Below are positions 13,883 through 21,235 of a stretch of DNA of 64,000 bases, in pieces. A program made the translations under genes and the position numbers. The stretch spans positions 1-64,000 of the forward strand of contig NZ_BHVV01000004.1 in assembly GCF_003865015.1 (NCBI RefSeq), given 5' to 3'. Numbering within the stretch: position 1 is the first letter of the stretch; each line of letters starts with the position of its first letter. This DNA comes from Sulfurisoma sediminicola (GTDB lineage: Bacteria > Pseudomonadota > Gammaproteobacteria > Burkholderiales > Rhodocyclaceae). The notes below the pieces were generated by a model. That model was not told the DNA's origin and did no database searches. It was given only the letters and a program-made list of their open reading frames with translations.

Positions 13883-16398
13883 GCGGCGCGCCTCCAGAGT
13901 GTGTAATTCATGGCGTGTCTGCGGCGCGATGTCCGTAATTCGGCGTGTCGCCAGCGCCGACTTTTCAATACCACCACCCGGCCAGTCGTGCAGTAGTCGA
14001 TTATCAGATCGGCGCCGCCGATGAGCCGGTCGCTGCCCAAACCGCCGGCCAGGACATCGTCGCCGGCTCCGCCCTCGAGCAGGTCGTTGCCGGTGCCGCC
14101 CTGCAGCGCGTCGTCGCCGTCGCCGCCATGGAGCTTGTCGTCGCCGCCGGTCGCGATCAGCACGTCGCGGCCGCCGTAGCCGTAGAGTTCGTCGTCGCCT
14201 TCGCCGTTGTGCAGGTAGTTGTCCGAAGCGTTGCCGTAAAGGCGCCCCGAGCCCCAGACCTCGCCGTAATCGCCCTGTGCGCGGATTTCCATGGCGGGCA
14301 GGCCGCGGGCGTCGATGACGGTGTGATCCTGGTTGTACCAGGCGCTGGTCCTGGTCACGGGCTCGACCGCGGCGGGCGCGAGTTCGGGCGGGGGCGTCAT
14401 GGCGCCGGGCAGGGTGAGGCCGAGCTGGCCGGCCTCGTAGCGGTTCACGAAGGCGCCGCCCGCGGTGCCGGCTATGGCCAGGCGCTTGAAGGTCTGGCCG
14501 TCCTCGGTCCAGTCGGTGAGGATGAAATAGAAGGCCTGGCCATTGACGGTCTGTTTCCAGACCTGGTCGGCGATCTTCTCGCCACCGGTGAGCTGGATGC
14601 CGTCGTAGGTGATGCGGCCGAGGCCGTCGCTGTCTTCTATGGTGTCCCAGCCGTCGCCGGACTTGAGGACGTAGGTGTCGCTGCCCGTCCCGCCTTTGAG
14701 GACGTCGGCTTCCTTGCCGCCTTCGAGGGTGTCGTCGCCGGTGCCGCCGAGCAGGAGGTCGGTGCCGGCGTCGCCGTAGAGCGTGTCGTCGCCGCCGTTG
14801 CCTTCGAGGGTGTCGCCGCCGGCGTTGCCGTGGATGGTGTCGTCGCCGAGGTTGCCGTAGAGGCGGTCGGCATCCGAGCCGCCGGCCATCTCGCCATCGC
14901 GTTGGTCGGTGCCGAAGACGATCTTGCTGGTGCCACCCATGAGGCTGCCTTGGACAAGGATCTTCTGGCCAGCGGCGGCGTCCGTTCCGAGGTCGCTGAA
15001 TTCCCAGTTACGGGTGTCCTTGGCGCCGTACTTGGCACCGTCGAAGCGGATCGTGCCGCCAACGGGGGCGATGTCGTCGGTGTTGGCGCGCAGTCGCCAG
15101 GTGAGCAGGGCGGCGCGGTCGGCGAGCCAGAGCGCGCTCAGTTCGCCCGTGCCCGTGGCTTCGTCGTAGAGGTCGAGGGCGCCGTCGGCGTTGTGCGCGG
15201 TGTAGTCGGCACCGAGGATGGCGAAGGGGTTGAGTTCGCGCAGGGCGTAGCGGTAGGCGAGGGCGCTGCCGGCGGTGCCGTCGCCGTCGATGGCGAGAGT
15301 CTTGAGGGTGGCGGCGGATTTGGAGAGAAGGGATTCGAAGCGATAACGGTTGGGATTGGTTACGGCATAGGTGCGCAGGGCATCGAGCTTGGTGTGGTAG
15401 TCGGTGCGGGCTGCGGTAGCGTCACCGGCGTCGCCGATCTGCGTGCTGTTGGTTTGGTTGAGAAAGACCTTACGCAGGCCGTCAAGAACATTTTCAAGAG
15501 AGGAGGCGGGTTGAGCGGAACCTGCATTCAACAGCGCCGTAACGGATGCAAGACTCAGATTCTCATCCAGAGTGCCCATCACATCCGCCAAGGCGAGGGC
15601 ATCGGTAAGCTTGTACATGGAGTGATTCGGGAAAGTGGTCCCCTCTTCATTGAAGACTGGGATACGCTGCCCTTTCTGACTCAGCCAACCATCGGTGGTG
15701 GCGACGTTGATGCCATGTTCGGCGTAGTAGTTCTTCTGCTTGACTGCGTCTGGCCAGGTCGTGACCCCGAGAGAAAGCGAGTTCTCGACATTGCTGATGT
15801 AACTCTCAGGAAAAACACGGCCGACACCCAAGCCGTTATAAGTGAAGCTATTTAGGACTCGATTTCCGAACAGCCGGGAAAACACCGTAGTGAGATGACC
15901 GCCGAGGCTGTGGCCGTCGACCATCAGGGGCCCGGCGTTGTATAGCGAGCCGTCGCCTAAACCCAGCCCGGTATCGCGAAGGACACCGCCCCCAGCATCG
16001 GAGTATTGAACGACCGGAATGCCCAGCGGGGCATTGGCCCGCAGGTACCAATTGACCATTGCCAGAATCTGGGACTGAGCCAGACCGCTTCCAACATAGG
16101 CATTAGCGTCTGTAAACCAATCCCGTGAATCTGTCTTCTCAGTACCTCGGAACGATACGTATTTCCGACCTGTACCTTTTTCCTCGAATATCGTTACAGA
16201 GAAGCCTGACGAACTAGGGTCCGTCCATTGATCAACTACTCTAAAGTTGGTCCCAACATAGGTTGCAAGCCGGTCAGTAAGAATAACTTTCACCTTGGAA
16301 CTGAGTACGTCTCCCGTGTCGCCTTTAATCAGACTGGTTTGATAGCTTGAGTCGGCCAGAACGGCATTCAGAAATGCGCCATGAATTTCGATGTTCAT
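13879..16398 (-). CDS. RTX lipase-like protein, array copy 5 (839 aa)
   Basis: I place the start at ATG 16398 (MNIEIHGAFLNAVLADSSYQ), because it overlaps the upstream stop in a TAATG, as at 3181. A longer reading frame would run 120 bases into the upstream gene. The head is distinct from the others: GFSVTIF near 65, SFRGTEK near 82-88, VDGHSLGGHLT with Ser164, and PNHSMYKLTDALA with His259. The core begins near 379 (ALAYRYALRELNPFAILG). It is a mosaic: its middle matches copies 1 and 2 (DYTAHNADGALDLYD), while the RTX block and following domain match copies 3 and 4 (SDTYVLKSGDGWDTIEDSDG). The tail is GGADLIIDYCTTGRVVVL then KSRRWRH, ending LWRRAA. The head is visibly richer in A and T than the core. 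Confidence 0.88.
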   Translation of the reverse strand: MNIEIHGAFLNAVLADSSYQTSLIKGDTGDVLSSKVKVILTDRLATYVGTNFRVVDQWTDPSSSGFSVTIFEEKGTGRKYVSFRGTEKTDSRDWFTDANAYVGSGLAQSQILAMVNWYLRANAPLGIPVVQYSDAGGGVLRDTGLGLGDGSLYNAGPLMVDGHSLGGHLTTVFSRLFGNRVLNSFTYNGLGVGRVFPESYISNVENSLSLGVTTWPDAVKQKNYYAEHGINVATTDGWLSQKGQRIPVFNEEGTTFPNHSMYKLTDALALADVMGTLDENLSLASVTALLNAGSAQPASSLENVLDGLRKVFLNQTNSTQIGDAGDATAARTDYHTKLDALRTYAVTNPNRYRFESLLSKSAATLKTLAIDGDGTAGSALAYRYALRELNPFAILGADYTAHNADGALDLYDEATGTGELSALWLADRAALLTWRLRANTDDIAPVGGTIRFDGAKYGAKDTRNWEFSDLGTDAAAGQKILVQGSLMGGTSKIVFGTDQRDGEMAGGSDADRLYGNLGDDTIHGNAGGDTLEGNGGDDTLYGDAGTDLLLGGTGDDTLEGGKEADVLKGGTGSDTYVLKSGDGWDTIEDSDGLGRITYDGIQLTGGEKIADQVWKQTVNGQAFYFILTDWTEDGQTFKRLAIAGTAGGAFVNRYEAGQLGLTLPGAMTPPPELAPAAVEPVTRTSAWYNQDHTVIDARGLPAMEIRAQGDYGEVWGSGRLYGNASDNYLHNGEGDDELYGYGGRDVLIATGGDDKLHGGDGDDALQGGTGNDLLEGGAGDDVLAGGLGSDRLIGGADLIIDYCTTGRVVVLKSRRWRHAELRTSRRRHAMNYTLWRRAA
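13951..13965 (-). repeat. Array junction motif (copy 5)
   Basis: Minus-strand AAAAGTCGGCGCTGG, encoding KSRRW in the tail of RTX copy 5. About 55 bases of unique sequence separate it from the conserved core, and 69 bases separate it from the start of the next small gene. Confidence 0.7.
14032..15265 (-). repeat. Conserved core repeat, unit 5 (mosaic)
   Basis: The right half (about 14850-15265) is nearly identical to copies 1 and 2; the left half (about 14420-14850) is nearly identical to copies 3 and 4. The switch falls in the first RTX block around 14850. This is direct evidence of recombination between array members. Boundaries are approximate. Confidence 0.87.
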
Positions 16399-16991
16399 TA
16401 CCCATTCGTCCTTGCATTTTTGAACGGTAGAAGGATCTTCTGCAATTTGCTTTGTTGAACTATCTCTGGCATGCATTCCCCTGTCGTCAAGAAAGTCGCT
16501 TGTCCTCCAGGTATCCACTGACTAAGCCAGCCGCCAGGTGTATTGAATTGCTTCCATTCGGCTAGCAATCGCTTGGTCTTTCGTTCGTAGAGTTTTGTTT
16601 GGTACATTCGAATTGGAATTGCGGCCGAAATCTCTTTTGGAAAGGGTCCCCCAGAATCCCACAAGACAAGAGACTCTCGAAACTCTTGTAGCTGGAAGTC
16701 GTTGTCTCCTGTATCGCTTGATCGCCACTTTCCCTCGTGCGTATATAGCTCTTCCCCAACCGGAATCGTCCCGTAGATCTTGACCTCCTTCGCTTCCTCG
16801 CATAGCCGCTCGAATTGGTACTTGCCGACGATCTCATCGGCGAGCGGTGCAATGAACACCACGGGAAATAGAATCGCGGTCGTCACCCATCGCGGCCAGT
16901 GTGCCTTTGTGCGACGTGCGAGCCCATACGCTAGCAGCCACGCGACTACGCAAGAGACCAATGTCCAGATCAGAATGCCAATTAGATACAC
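16398..16991 (-). CDS. Two-TM small protein paired with RTX lipase copy 5 (candidate immunity protein)
   Basis: 197 residues from a GTG at 16991 preceded by AAAGGAG, reading VYLIGILIWTLVSCVVAWLL. Two hydrophobic segments (about 2-22 and 34-50) are followed by PLADEIVGKYQFERLCEEA, the same pattern as FADELWIAWHFERACKEAG in the paralogue at 13184-13882, so this is a diverged member of the family. The gene is clearly more AT-rich than the RTX cores. It ends in TAATG shared with the start of RTX copy 5. About 95 bases separate it from the RTX remnant upstream. Function unknown; immunity is inferred. Confidence 0.8.
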   Translation of the reverse strand: MYLIGILIWTLVSCVVAWLLAYGLARRTKAHWPRWVTTAILFPVVFIAPLADEIVGKYQFERLCEEAKEVKIYGTIPVGEELYTHEGKWRSSDTGDNDFQLQEFRESLVLWDSGGPFPKEISAAIPIRMYQTKLYERKTKRLLAEWKQFNTPGGWLSQWIPGGQATFLTTGECMPEIVQQSKLQKILLPFKNARTNG

Positions 16992-17145
16992 AGTCGATCT
17001 CCTTTCGTAATTCGGGAAGCCAGTAGACGCAGTGAAATGGTCTGGAGGTATTCGGTGCGACCTTTGTGTATGCGTCGGGGCCTGCTCATGCCGCCGCCCT
17101 CCATGACACCTCGTTGATGCGTACTGACGTTGCATCGCCGTTCCA

Positions 17146-17161
17146 CCACTGCCGACTTTTT
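17146..17161 (-). repeat. Array junction motif (remnant copy, variant)
   Basis: Minus-strand AAAAAGTCGGCAGTGG, two bases different from the copy 4 motif. It encodes KSRQW at the end of the RTX remnant. The presence of the motif in the remnant shows that it predates decay of this copy. Confidence 0.6.
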
Positions 17162-17189
17162 GATATCGCTCTCCACTTGCCCTCGCCGC

Positions 17190-17506
17190 CCTGCAATGCG
17201 TCGTCGCCGTCGCCGCCGTAGAGTTCGTCGTCGCCTTCGCCGTTGTGCAGGTAGTTGTCCGAAGCGTTGCCGTACAGGCGCCCCGAGCCCCAGACTTCGC
17301 CGTAGTCGCCCTGTGCGCGGATTTCCATGGCGGGCAGGCCGCGGGCATCGATGACGACATGGTCCTGGTTGTACCAGGCGCTGGTCCTGGTCACGGGCTC
17401 GACGGCCGCGGGGGCGAGTTCGGGCGGGGGCGTCATGGCGCCGGGCAGGGTGATGCCGAGCTGGCCGGCCTGGTAGCGGTTCACGAAGGCGCCGCCCGCG
17501 GTGCCG
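17190..17506 (-). repeat. Conserved core repeat, unit 6 (fragment)
   Basis: Covers only the linker and the first units of the second RTX block. It closely resembles 7440-7700 and 14200-14470. Confidence 0.85.
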
Positions 17507-17625
17507 ATGAACCGGTCGTTTCCAGCCCGCACCGGGTTGAGCTCGATGCAGCGCATGCAGGCCAGCAGGTAGGCTTCGGCCTGCGCCACGCAGGACTTGA
17601 AGCGCCCGTCCCACAGATTTCCCAC
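17507..17625 (-). pseudogene. Fragment of REP-associated tyrosine transposase (RAYT)
   Basis: The minus strand reads LWDGRFKSCVAQAEAYLLAC followed by MRCIELNPVRAG, a hallmark stretch of IS200-like REP-associated transposases (known family pattern LWxGRFKS...ExYLLxCxRYIExNPVRAG). Only about 40 residues remain; the catalytic HUH and Tyr regions are absent. The fragment is fused in frame to the RTX remnant and marks the right-hand edge of the array. Extent is approximate. Confidence 0.8.
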
Positions 17626-17666
17626 AGGTTGCTGCTGCGCCAGTAGGAGCCACTCGGTACCGGGAG

Positions 17667-17694
17667 TTGAAATACACATCAAAATATGCATAAT
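17667..17694 (+). promoter_or_regulatory. Candidate promoter of brnT
   Basis: TTGAAA at 17667-17672 and CATAAT at 17689-17694 with 16-base spacing lie immediately before the brnT start. If used, the transcript would begin near the ATG at 17701, giving a very short leader. The AT-rich box TATGCATAAT would also suit BrnA autoregulation (inference). Confidence 0.4.
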
Positions 17695-17700
17695 GTTCCC

Positions 17701-17979
17701 ATGCGGTTCACTTGGTACGAAGCCAAGCGCAAGGGCAACCTGAAGAAGCACGGGCTGGACTTCGCGGACGCGGAGCGGCTGTTTGCCGGGCCGAAGGTGC
17801 TGTTTGAGGATGACCGGGCCGACTATGGCGAACAGCGCCTGATCAGCGTCGGCCTGCTGGGTGCGCTGGTGGTCGTGGTGGTTCATGTGGAAGCCCCCGA
17901 TCGCATTCGAATCATTTCCATGAGTAAGGCGGACAGCGATGAAACGGACCTCTACTTCCAAAACGCCGGCTACTTCTGA
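17701..17979 (+). CDS. brnT: BrnT-family toxin of a type II toxin-antitoxin module
   Basis: 92 residues beginning MRFTWYEAKRKGNLKKHGLD, which fits the BrnT start pattern (F-W-D/E-x-x-K-x-x-x-N-x-x-K-H-G-v-x-F). Further family features are the acidic EDDRADYGEQRLISVG segment and RIRIISMSKADSDE near the C-terminus. BrnT is a RelE-fold ribonuclease neutralised by BrnA. An ATG 15 bases upstream (17686) is possible, but homology starts at 17701. The 3' end overlaps brnA by about 40 bases, the usual arrangement. The pair sits on the plus strand, opposite to both the RTX array and the exporter gene, between them. Confidence 0.85.
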   Translation: MRFTWYEAKRKGNLKKHGLDFADAERLFAGPKVLFEDDRADYGEQRLISVGLLGALVVVVVHVEAPDRIRIISMSKADSDETDLYFQNAGYF

Positions 17980-18268
17980 CGCGGCGCCGAAGCTGCGGCA
18001 GAAGGATTTCGACCGGGCGCGCTTCGTTGTCGGCGGCAAGGAGGTGGCTCGCGCCGACTGGCAGGCGGCGGTGCGGGCGCGCGTGGAAAAGAAGCGCATC
18101 AACATCATGCTCGACGTGCCCATCGTCGAGCACTTCAAGGCACTGGCCGGCGAGCGCGGCTACCAGACGCTGATCAACGACACCCTGCGCCGCGCCGTCG
18201 AGGGCGAGCACATCGAGCTCGACCTGCGCCGCATCCTGCGCGAGGAGCTGAAGAAGGCGGCTGCCTGA
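17939..18268 (+). CDS. brnA: BrnA-family antitoxin
   Basis: 109 residues. The C-terminal half, KKRINIMLDVPIVEHFKALA then GYQTLINDTLRRAV, is a ribbon-helix-helix-like DNA-binding region typical of BrnA. The N-terminal half (KLRQKDFDRARFVVGGKEVA) would contact BrnT. Gene order toxin-then-antitoxin with overlap is canonical for BrnTA and lets BrnA repress the shared promoter. It ends two bases before the convergent stop of the ABC exporter gene. Confidence 0.83.
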   Translation: MKRTSTSKTPATSDAAPKLRQKDFDRARFVVGGKEVARADWQAAVRARVEKKRINIMLDVPIVEHFKALAGERGYQTLINDTLRRAVEGEHIELDLRRILREELKKAAA

Positions 18269-18270
18269 GG

Positions 18271-20472
18271 TCATTCGCCCTCCCTCACCACCGCCACCTT
18301 CGCCCCATGCTCCCCGAGCGTCACCATCTCATCCACCTGCAGGCCCTTCGGCAACTGGTGGGCGATGAACAGCATGGTCACCTTGCCCTTGAGCTTGTTG
18401 ATGGTCCTGGCGAAGTGTTCGGCGGTCTGCGGGTCGAGGTTGGCCGTGGCCTCGTCGAAGATGAGGACGCGCGGTTGTCTGAGTAGGGCTCTTGCGATGG
18501 CGATGCGCTGCTTCTGCCCGCCGGATAGGCCGACGCCGCGTTCGCCCACTTCCGTCTGGTAGCCCTGCGGCAGCTTCTCGATGGTGTCGTGGATCTCGGC
18601 CCACTGGCAGGCCTGCACGGCCTGCTCGAAGGTGGCGTGGGGGTTGGCGAGGATCAGGTTGTCGTAAAGGGTGCCGGAGAAGAGGATGGTCTCCTGCGGC
18701 ACGACGCCGAATGGGGCGCGCAGCTCGTTGGCGGGCAGGTGGCGGATGTCGCGGCCGTCTACGAGGATGCGGCCTTCCTCGGGGAAGTGGAAGCCCTGCA
18801 GCAGCTTGGCCAGGGTGCTCTTGCCCGAGCCGGAAGGGCCCATCAGGGCCAGCACGCGGCCGGGCTTGAGGCTGAGCGAGAGATCGCGGTAGAGGAAGGG
18901 GCGGTCCTGGCCGTAGCGGAAACTGATGCCTTCGACGTCGACCTGCCCGGCCTCGGCGCGGCCGCGCTGGGGGACGAGGGAGACGGGCTCGACCGGGGCG
19001 TTCATGATGTCGCCGAGGCGCTTGACGGCGATGCCGGCCTGCTGGAATTCCTGCCACAGGCCGACGAGCCGCAGCAGCGGCTGCGAGAGCCGCCCGGCGA
19101 ACATCTGGAAGGCGACCAGCATGCCGACGGTGAAGCCGTCGTTCTGCATCACCAGCCAGGCGCCGACGCAGAGGATGGCCAGGGTCATCATCTGCTCGAG
19201 GCTGTTGGCGGCGGTGGAATAGGTGTTGGAGAGCTGCCGGGTGCGGAAGGCGGCGGCGAGGTATTCGGCCACGTAGTCGCCGTAGCGCGTTTTCAACAAG
19301 GGTTCCATCTGCAGCGACTTCACCGTCTCGAAGCCGGCGACGTATTCGGTGAGGAAGGCCTGGTTGCGCGCGCCGACCAGGAACTGGCGGTTGAGGCGGC
19401 TGCGGAACACGGGGGTGACCAGCACGCTGAGGAAGGTGACGGCGCCGAGCAGGACGACGGCGATGAGCGAGAGCTGCCACGAGTACCAGAACATCACCGC
19501 GAGGAAGATGAACAGGAAGGGCAGGTCGAGCAGCAGGCTCACCGCCGCGCCGCTGACGAACTCGCGGATGGTCTCGACGCCGTGCAGGCGGGCGACGACC
19601 ACGCCGGTGGGGCGGTGCTCGAAGTAGCGCGGCGACAGCCCCAGCAGGTGCTCGAAGACGCGGGTGCCGAGCACGGCATCGACGCGGTTGCCGGTGTGCA
19701 GCAGCAGGTACTGCCGCACCCAGCTCATGGCGGCGTTGAACACCATGAAGACGAAGAGGCCGATGCCGATCACGGCCAGCGTCGACAGCGTCTGGTGCAC
19801 CACCACCTTGTCGATGATGACCTGGGTGAACAGCGGCGTGGCCAGGCCGACGAGCTGGATGGCGAGACTGGCTGCCAGCACCTCGCGCCAGACGGCCTTG
19901 TGCTTGAGCAGCTCGGGGACGAACCAGCGGAAACCGAATTTGTCTGGAGATGCGGCAGCGGCGGCGTCTTCGGCCTCCGTCGCGTCATCGTCCTTGAGCG
20001 ACTTGGGCTCGGGGGCGAACTGCAGGCATAGGCCCGCGTAGTCGCGCTCGAGATCGACGAAGGAGATTTCCTCGGGTTCGATCCTGCCGGGCCGGACCAG
20101 CAGCGCGCGACTGCCGTCGCAGCGCAGCAGCAGGGCGAAGTCGGTGTCGTCCTCGGCGCCCTTCAGGGCGACGAAGCAGGGGCCGCCACCGTTGGCAAAT
20201 GCGTCGATGAGTTCATCGGCGGAGAGGGCGGCGAGGCCTTCGCGCAGGCCCAGCGCGGCAAGGGCGGCGCGCAGGCCGTCGAGGGTGTGAGGCGGCGGGA
20301 ATTGCTGCAGCGCGAGGCGCGGGTCGAAGGGAATGCGATGCAGATGGCAGGCAGCGCCCAGCATCCAGGCGAACTGCTCCTGCGAGAAGCTGTGTTGGTC
20401 CAACGCCTTTGTCCCCTGCACCTGCCGCGTGGCTCCGGTCGGGAGGGCCCGCGGCTGTTGTCGTGGCGCCAT
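18271..20472 (-). CDS. Type I secretion ABC exporter (RTX exporter family)
   Basis: 733 residues in HlyB-like order. An N-terminal C39-like domain (about 25-150, with a degenerate GAACHLHRIPFD region rather than a clear catalytic protease motif) fits the non-proteolytic domain of RTX exporters. A six-helix membrane domain spans about 190-470. The C-terminal ATPase has Walker A GPSGSGKST at about 545, VPQETILFSG, signature GLSGGQKQR, Walker B VLIFDEATANLD and IAHQL. The C-terminal RTX proteins at 1-16.4 kb are the obvious cargo (inference). The usual periplasmic adaptor (HlyD) and outer-membrane TolC genes are not adjacent. The ATG at 20472 lacks a strong ribosome site, and a start some 17 codons later is possible. 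Confidence 0.88.
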   Translation of the reverse strand: MAPRQQPRALPTGATRQVQGTKALDQHSFSQEQFAWMLGAACHLHRIPFDPRLALQQFPPPHTLDGLRAALAALGLREGLAALSADELIDAFANGGGPCFVALKGAEDDTDFALLLRCDGSRALLVRPGRIEPEEISFVDLERDYAGLCLQFAPEPKSLKDDDATEAEDAAAAASPDKFGFRWFVPELLKHKAVWREVLAASLAIQLVGLATPLFTQVIIDKVVVHQTLSTLAVIGIGLFVFMVFNAAMSWVRQYLLLHTGNRVDAVLGTRVFEHLLGLSPRYFEHRPTGVVVARLHGVETIREFVSGAAVSLLLDLPFLFIFLAVMFWYSWQLSLIAVVLLGAVTFLSVLVTPVFRSRLNRQFLVGARNQAFLTEYVAGFETVKSLQMEPLLKTRYGDYVAEYLAAAFRTRQLSNTYSTAANSLEQMMTLAILCVGAWLVMQNDGFTVGMLVAFQMFAGRLSQPLLRLVGLWQEFQQAGIAVKRLGDIMNAPVEPVSLVPQRGRAEAGQVDVEGISFRYGQDRPFLYRDLSLSLKPGRVLALMGPSGSGKSTLAKLLQGFHFPEEGRILVDGRDIRHLPANELRAPFGVVPQETILFSGTLYDNLILANPHATFEQAVQACQWAEIHDTIEKLPQGYQTEVGERGVGLSGGQKQRIAIARALLRQPRVLIFDEATANLDPQTAEHFARTINKLKGKVTMLFIAHQLPKGLQVDEMVTLGEHGAKVAVVREGE

Positions 20473-20644
20473 CCGCTGCGGCTGTTTCGCCGGTGTTTTT
20501 ATGCGGGAATGGCAACGGGGAGGATGCTATCCGAGCCGATGTCGGATGTATATTGAGCGAAAGTAATAGGCGGCGATTTGTCGCACGCGCGGGGGATCGA
20601 AAGACGCTTGCCTGCGGACCGGAGCCGACTGTCGAATCAAGCGA

Positions 20645-20944
20645 TCAGTGGTAGTCGTCCTCGCGCTGGTGCCGTATCGCCAGGATGGTCACCGTCGACT
20701 GGTCCTCGATCTCGAACAAGGCGACATAGCCGGTCGAGCCGAAGGAGATCACCAGCTCGCGAAGAAAGGGGTTGTCCGGATCTGCCTTGCGGCAGGAAAA
20801 CGGGAAGTTCTTCAGAAAGTCGACCGCCTTGACGATCGCGTGGCGCGCGCGCCTTGCCGCGCCGATGTCCTTCTCCAGCAAAAAGCCGTAAAGCCGCCGC
20901 AAATCGTCCCGTGCGCCTTTGGTGTAGCGAACGCGGAAGGTCAT
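20645..20944 (-). CDS. RelE/ParE-family toxin
   Basis: 99 residues: FRVRYTKGARDDLRRLYGFL at the start, then ARRARHAIVKAVDFLKNFP, and a C-terminal YVALFEIEDQSTVTILAIRH followed by QREDDYH. This is the standard RelE/ParE fold layout (an alpha-helical hairpin, then strands ending with an A-I-R-H-x-R-E motif). It overlaps the antitoxin gene by 4 bases. ParE members inhibit gyrase, RelE members cleave mRNA; which applies here cannot be decided from sequence alone. Confidence 0.85.
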   Translation of the reverse strand: MTFRVRYTKGARDDLRRLYGFLLEKDIGAARRARHAIVKAVDFLKNFPFSCRKADPDNPFLRELVISFGSTGYVALFEIEDQSTVTILAIRHQREDDYH

Positions 20945-21219
20945 CGAGAGACGTTGGCTCGAGCGGTCGCCTCGTGCAACATGGCATCCAGCTCGTCGCG
21001 GATCTCGTCGGAAGAGTAGTACTCGCCGGTACGGCGCGCTTCATCGCGCGCGGCCAGGCCACGAGCGATGAACTCCTTCTGCATGCGCCGGTGTTCGATA
21101 TTGGAGCGAATCGATTGCTCGACGAAGCTCGAAAGGCTTTCGCCATCCTGGAGCACGCTTTCGGCGGCGTGGCGCAGTTCGGGATCGACGCGCAGCGAGG
21201 GAATGGTTGCGGTTTTCAT
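20941..21219 (-). CDS. Antitoxin of the RelE/ParE-type module
   Basis: 92 residues from ATG 21219 (MKTATIPSLRVDPELRHAAE). The first 50 residues look like a ribbon-helix-helix DNA-binding domain (TIPSLRVDPELRHAAESVLQ, then ESLSSFVEQSIRSNI). The C-terminal acidic segment SSDEIRDELDAML probably wraps the toxin. I reject the longer GTG-start form because it would run through the palindrome at 21236-21250, which is better read as the operator. Confidence 0.83.
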   Translation of the reverse strand: MKTATIPSLRVDPELRHAAESVLQDGESLSSFVEQSIRSNIEHRRMQKEFIARGLAARDEARRTGEYYSSDEIRDELDAMLHEATARANVSR

Positions 21220-21235
21220 GGGGGCTCCAGTGCGT

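Larger units (their letters stand above)
17086..17506 (-). pseudogene. RTX core remnant at the array edge (sixth copy, head missing)
   Basis: An open frame carries only the end of the conserved core: TAGGAFVNRYQAGQLGITLP, the PPPELAPAAVEPVTRTSAW linker, then GEGDDELYGGDGDDALQGG, and the tail KSRQWWNG ending SWRAAA. Similarity to the other cores stops exactly at 17506, where sequence becomes that of a transposase fragment in the same frame. No lipase head and no plausible start remain, so I treat it as a decayed copy. Its stop lies 94 bases before the GTG of the next small gene. Confidence 0.85.

Noticed and set aside
3754-15855. Plus-strand open frames over the RTX cores rich in Val-Ala-Val repeats
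   Set aside because: They are antisense readings of the GGxGxD repeats. The minus-strand frames contain the lipase motifs, ribosome sites and coupled starts.
16399-16518. Upstream extension of RTX copy 5 to 16518
   Set aside because: It would overlap the small gene by 120 bases and lacks similarity to other heads. The TAATG overlap at 16398 fits the array pattern.
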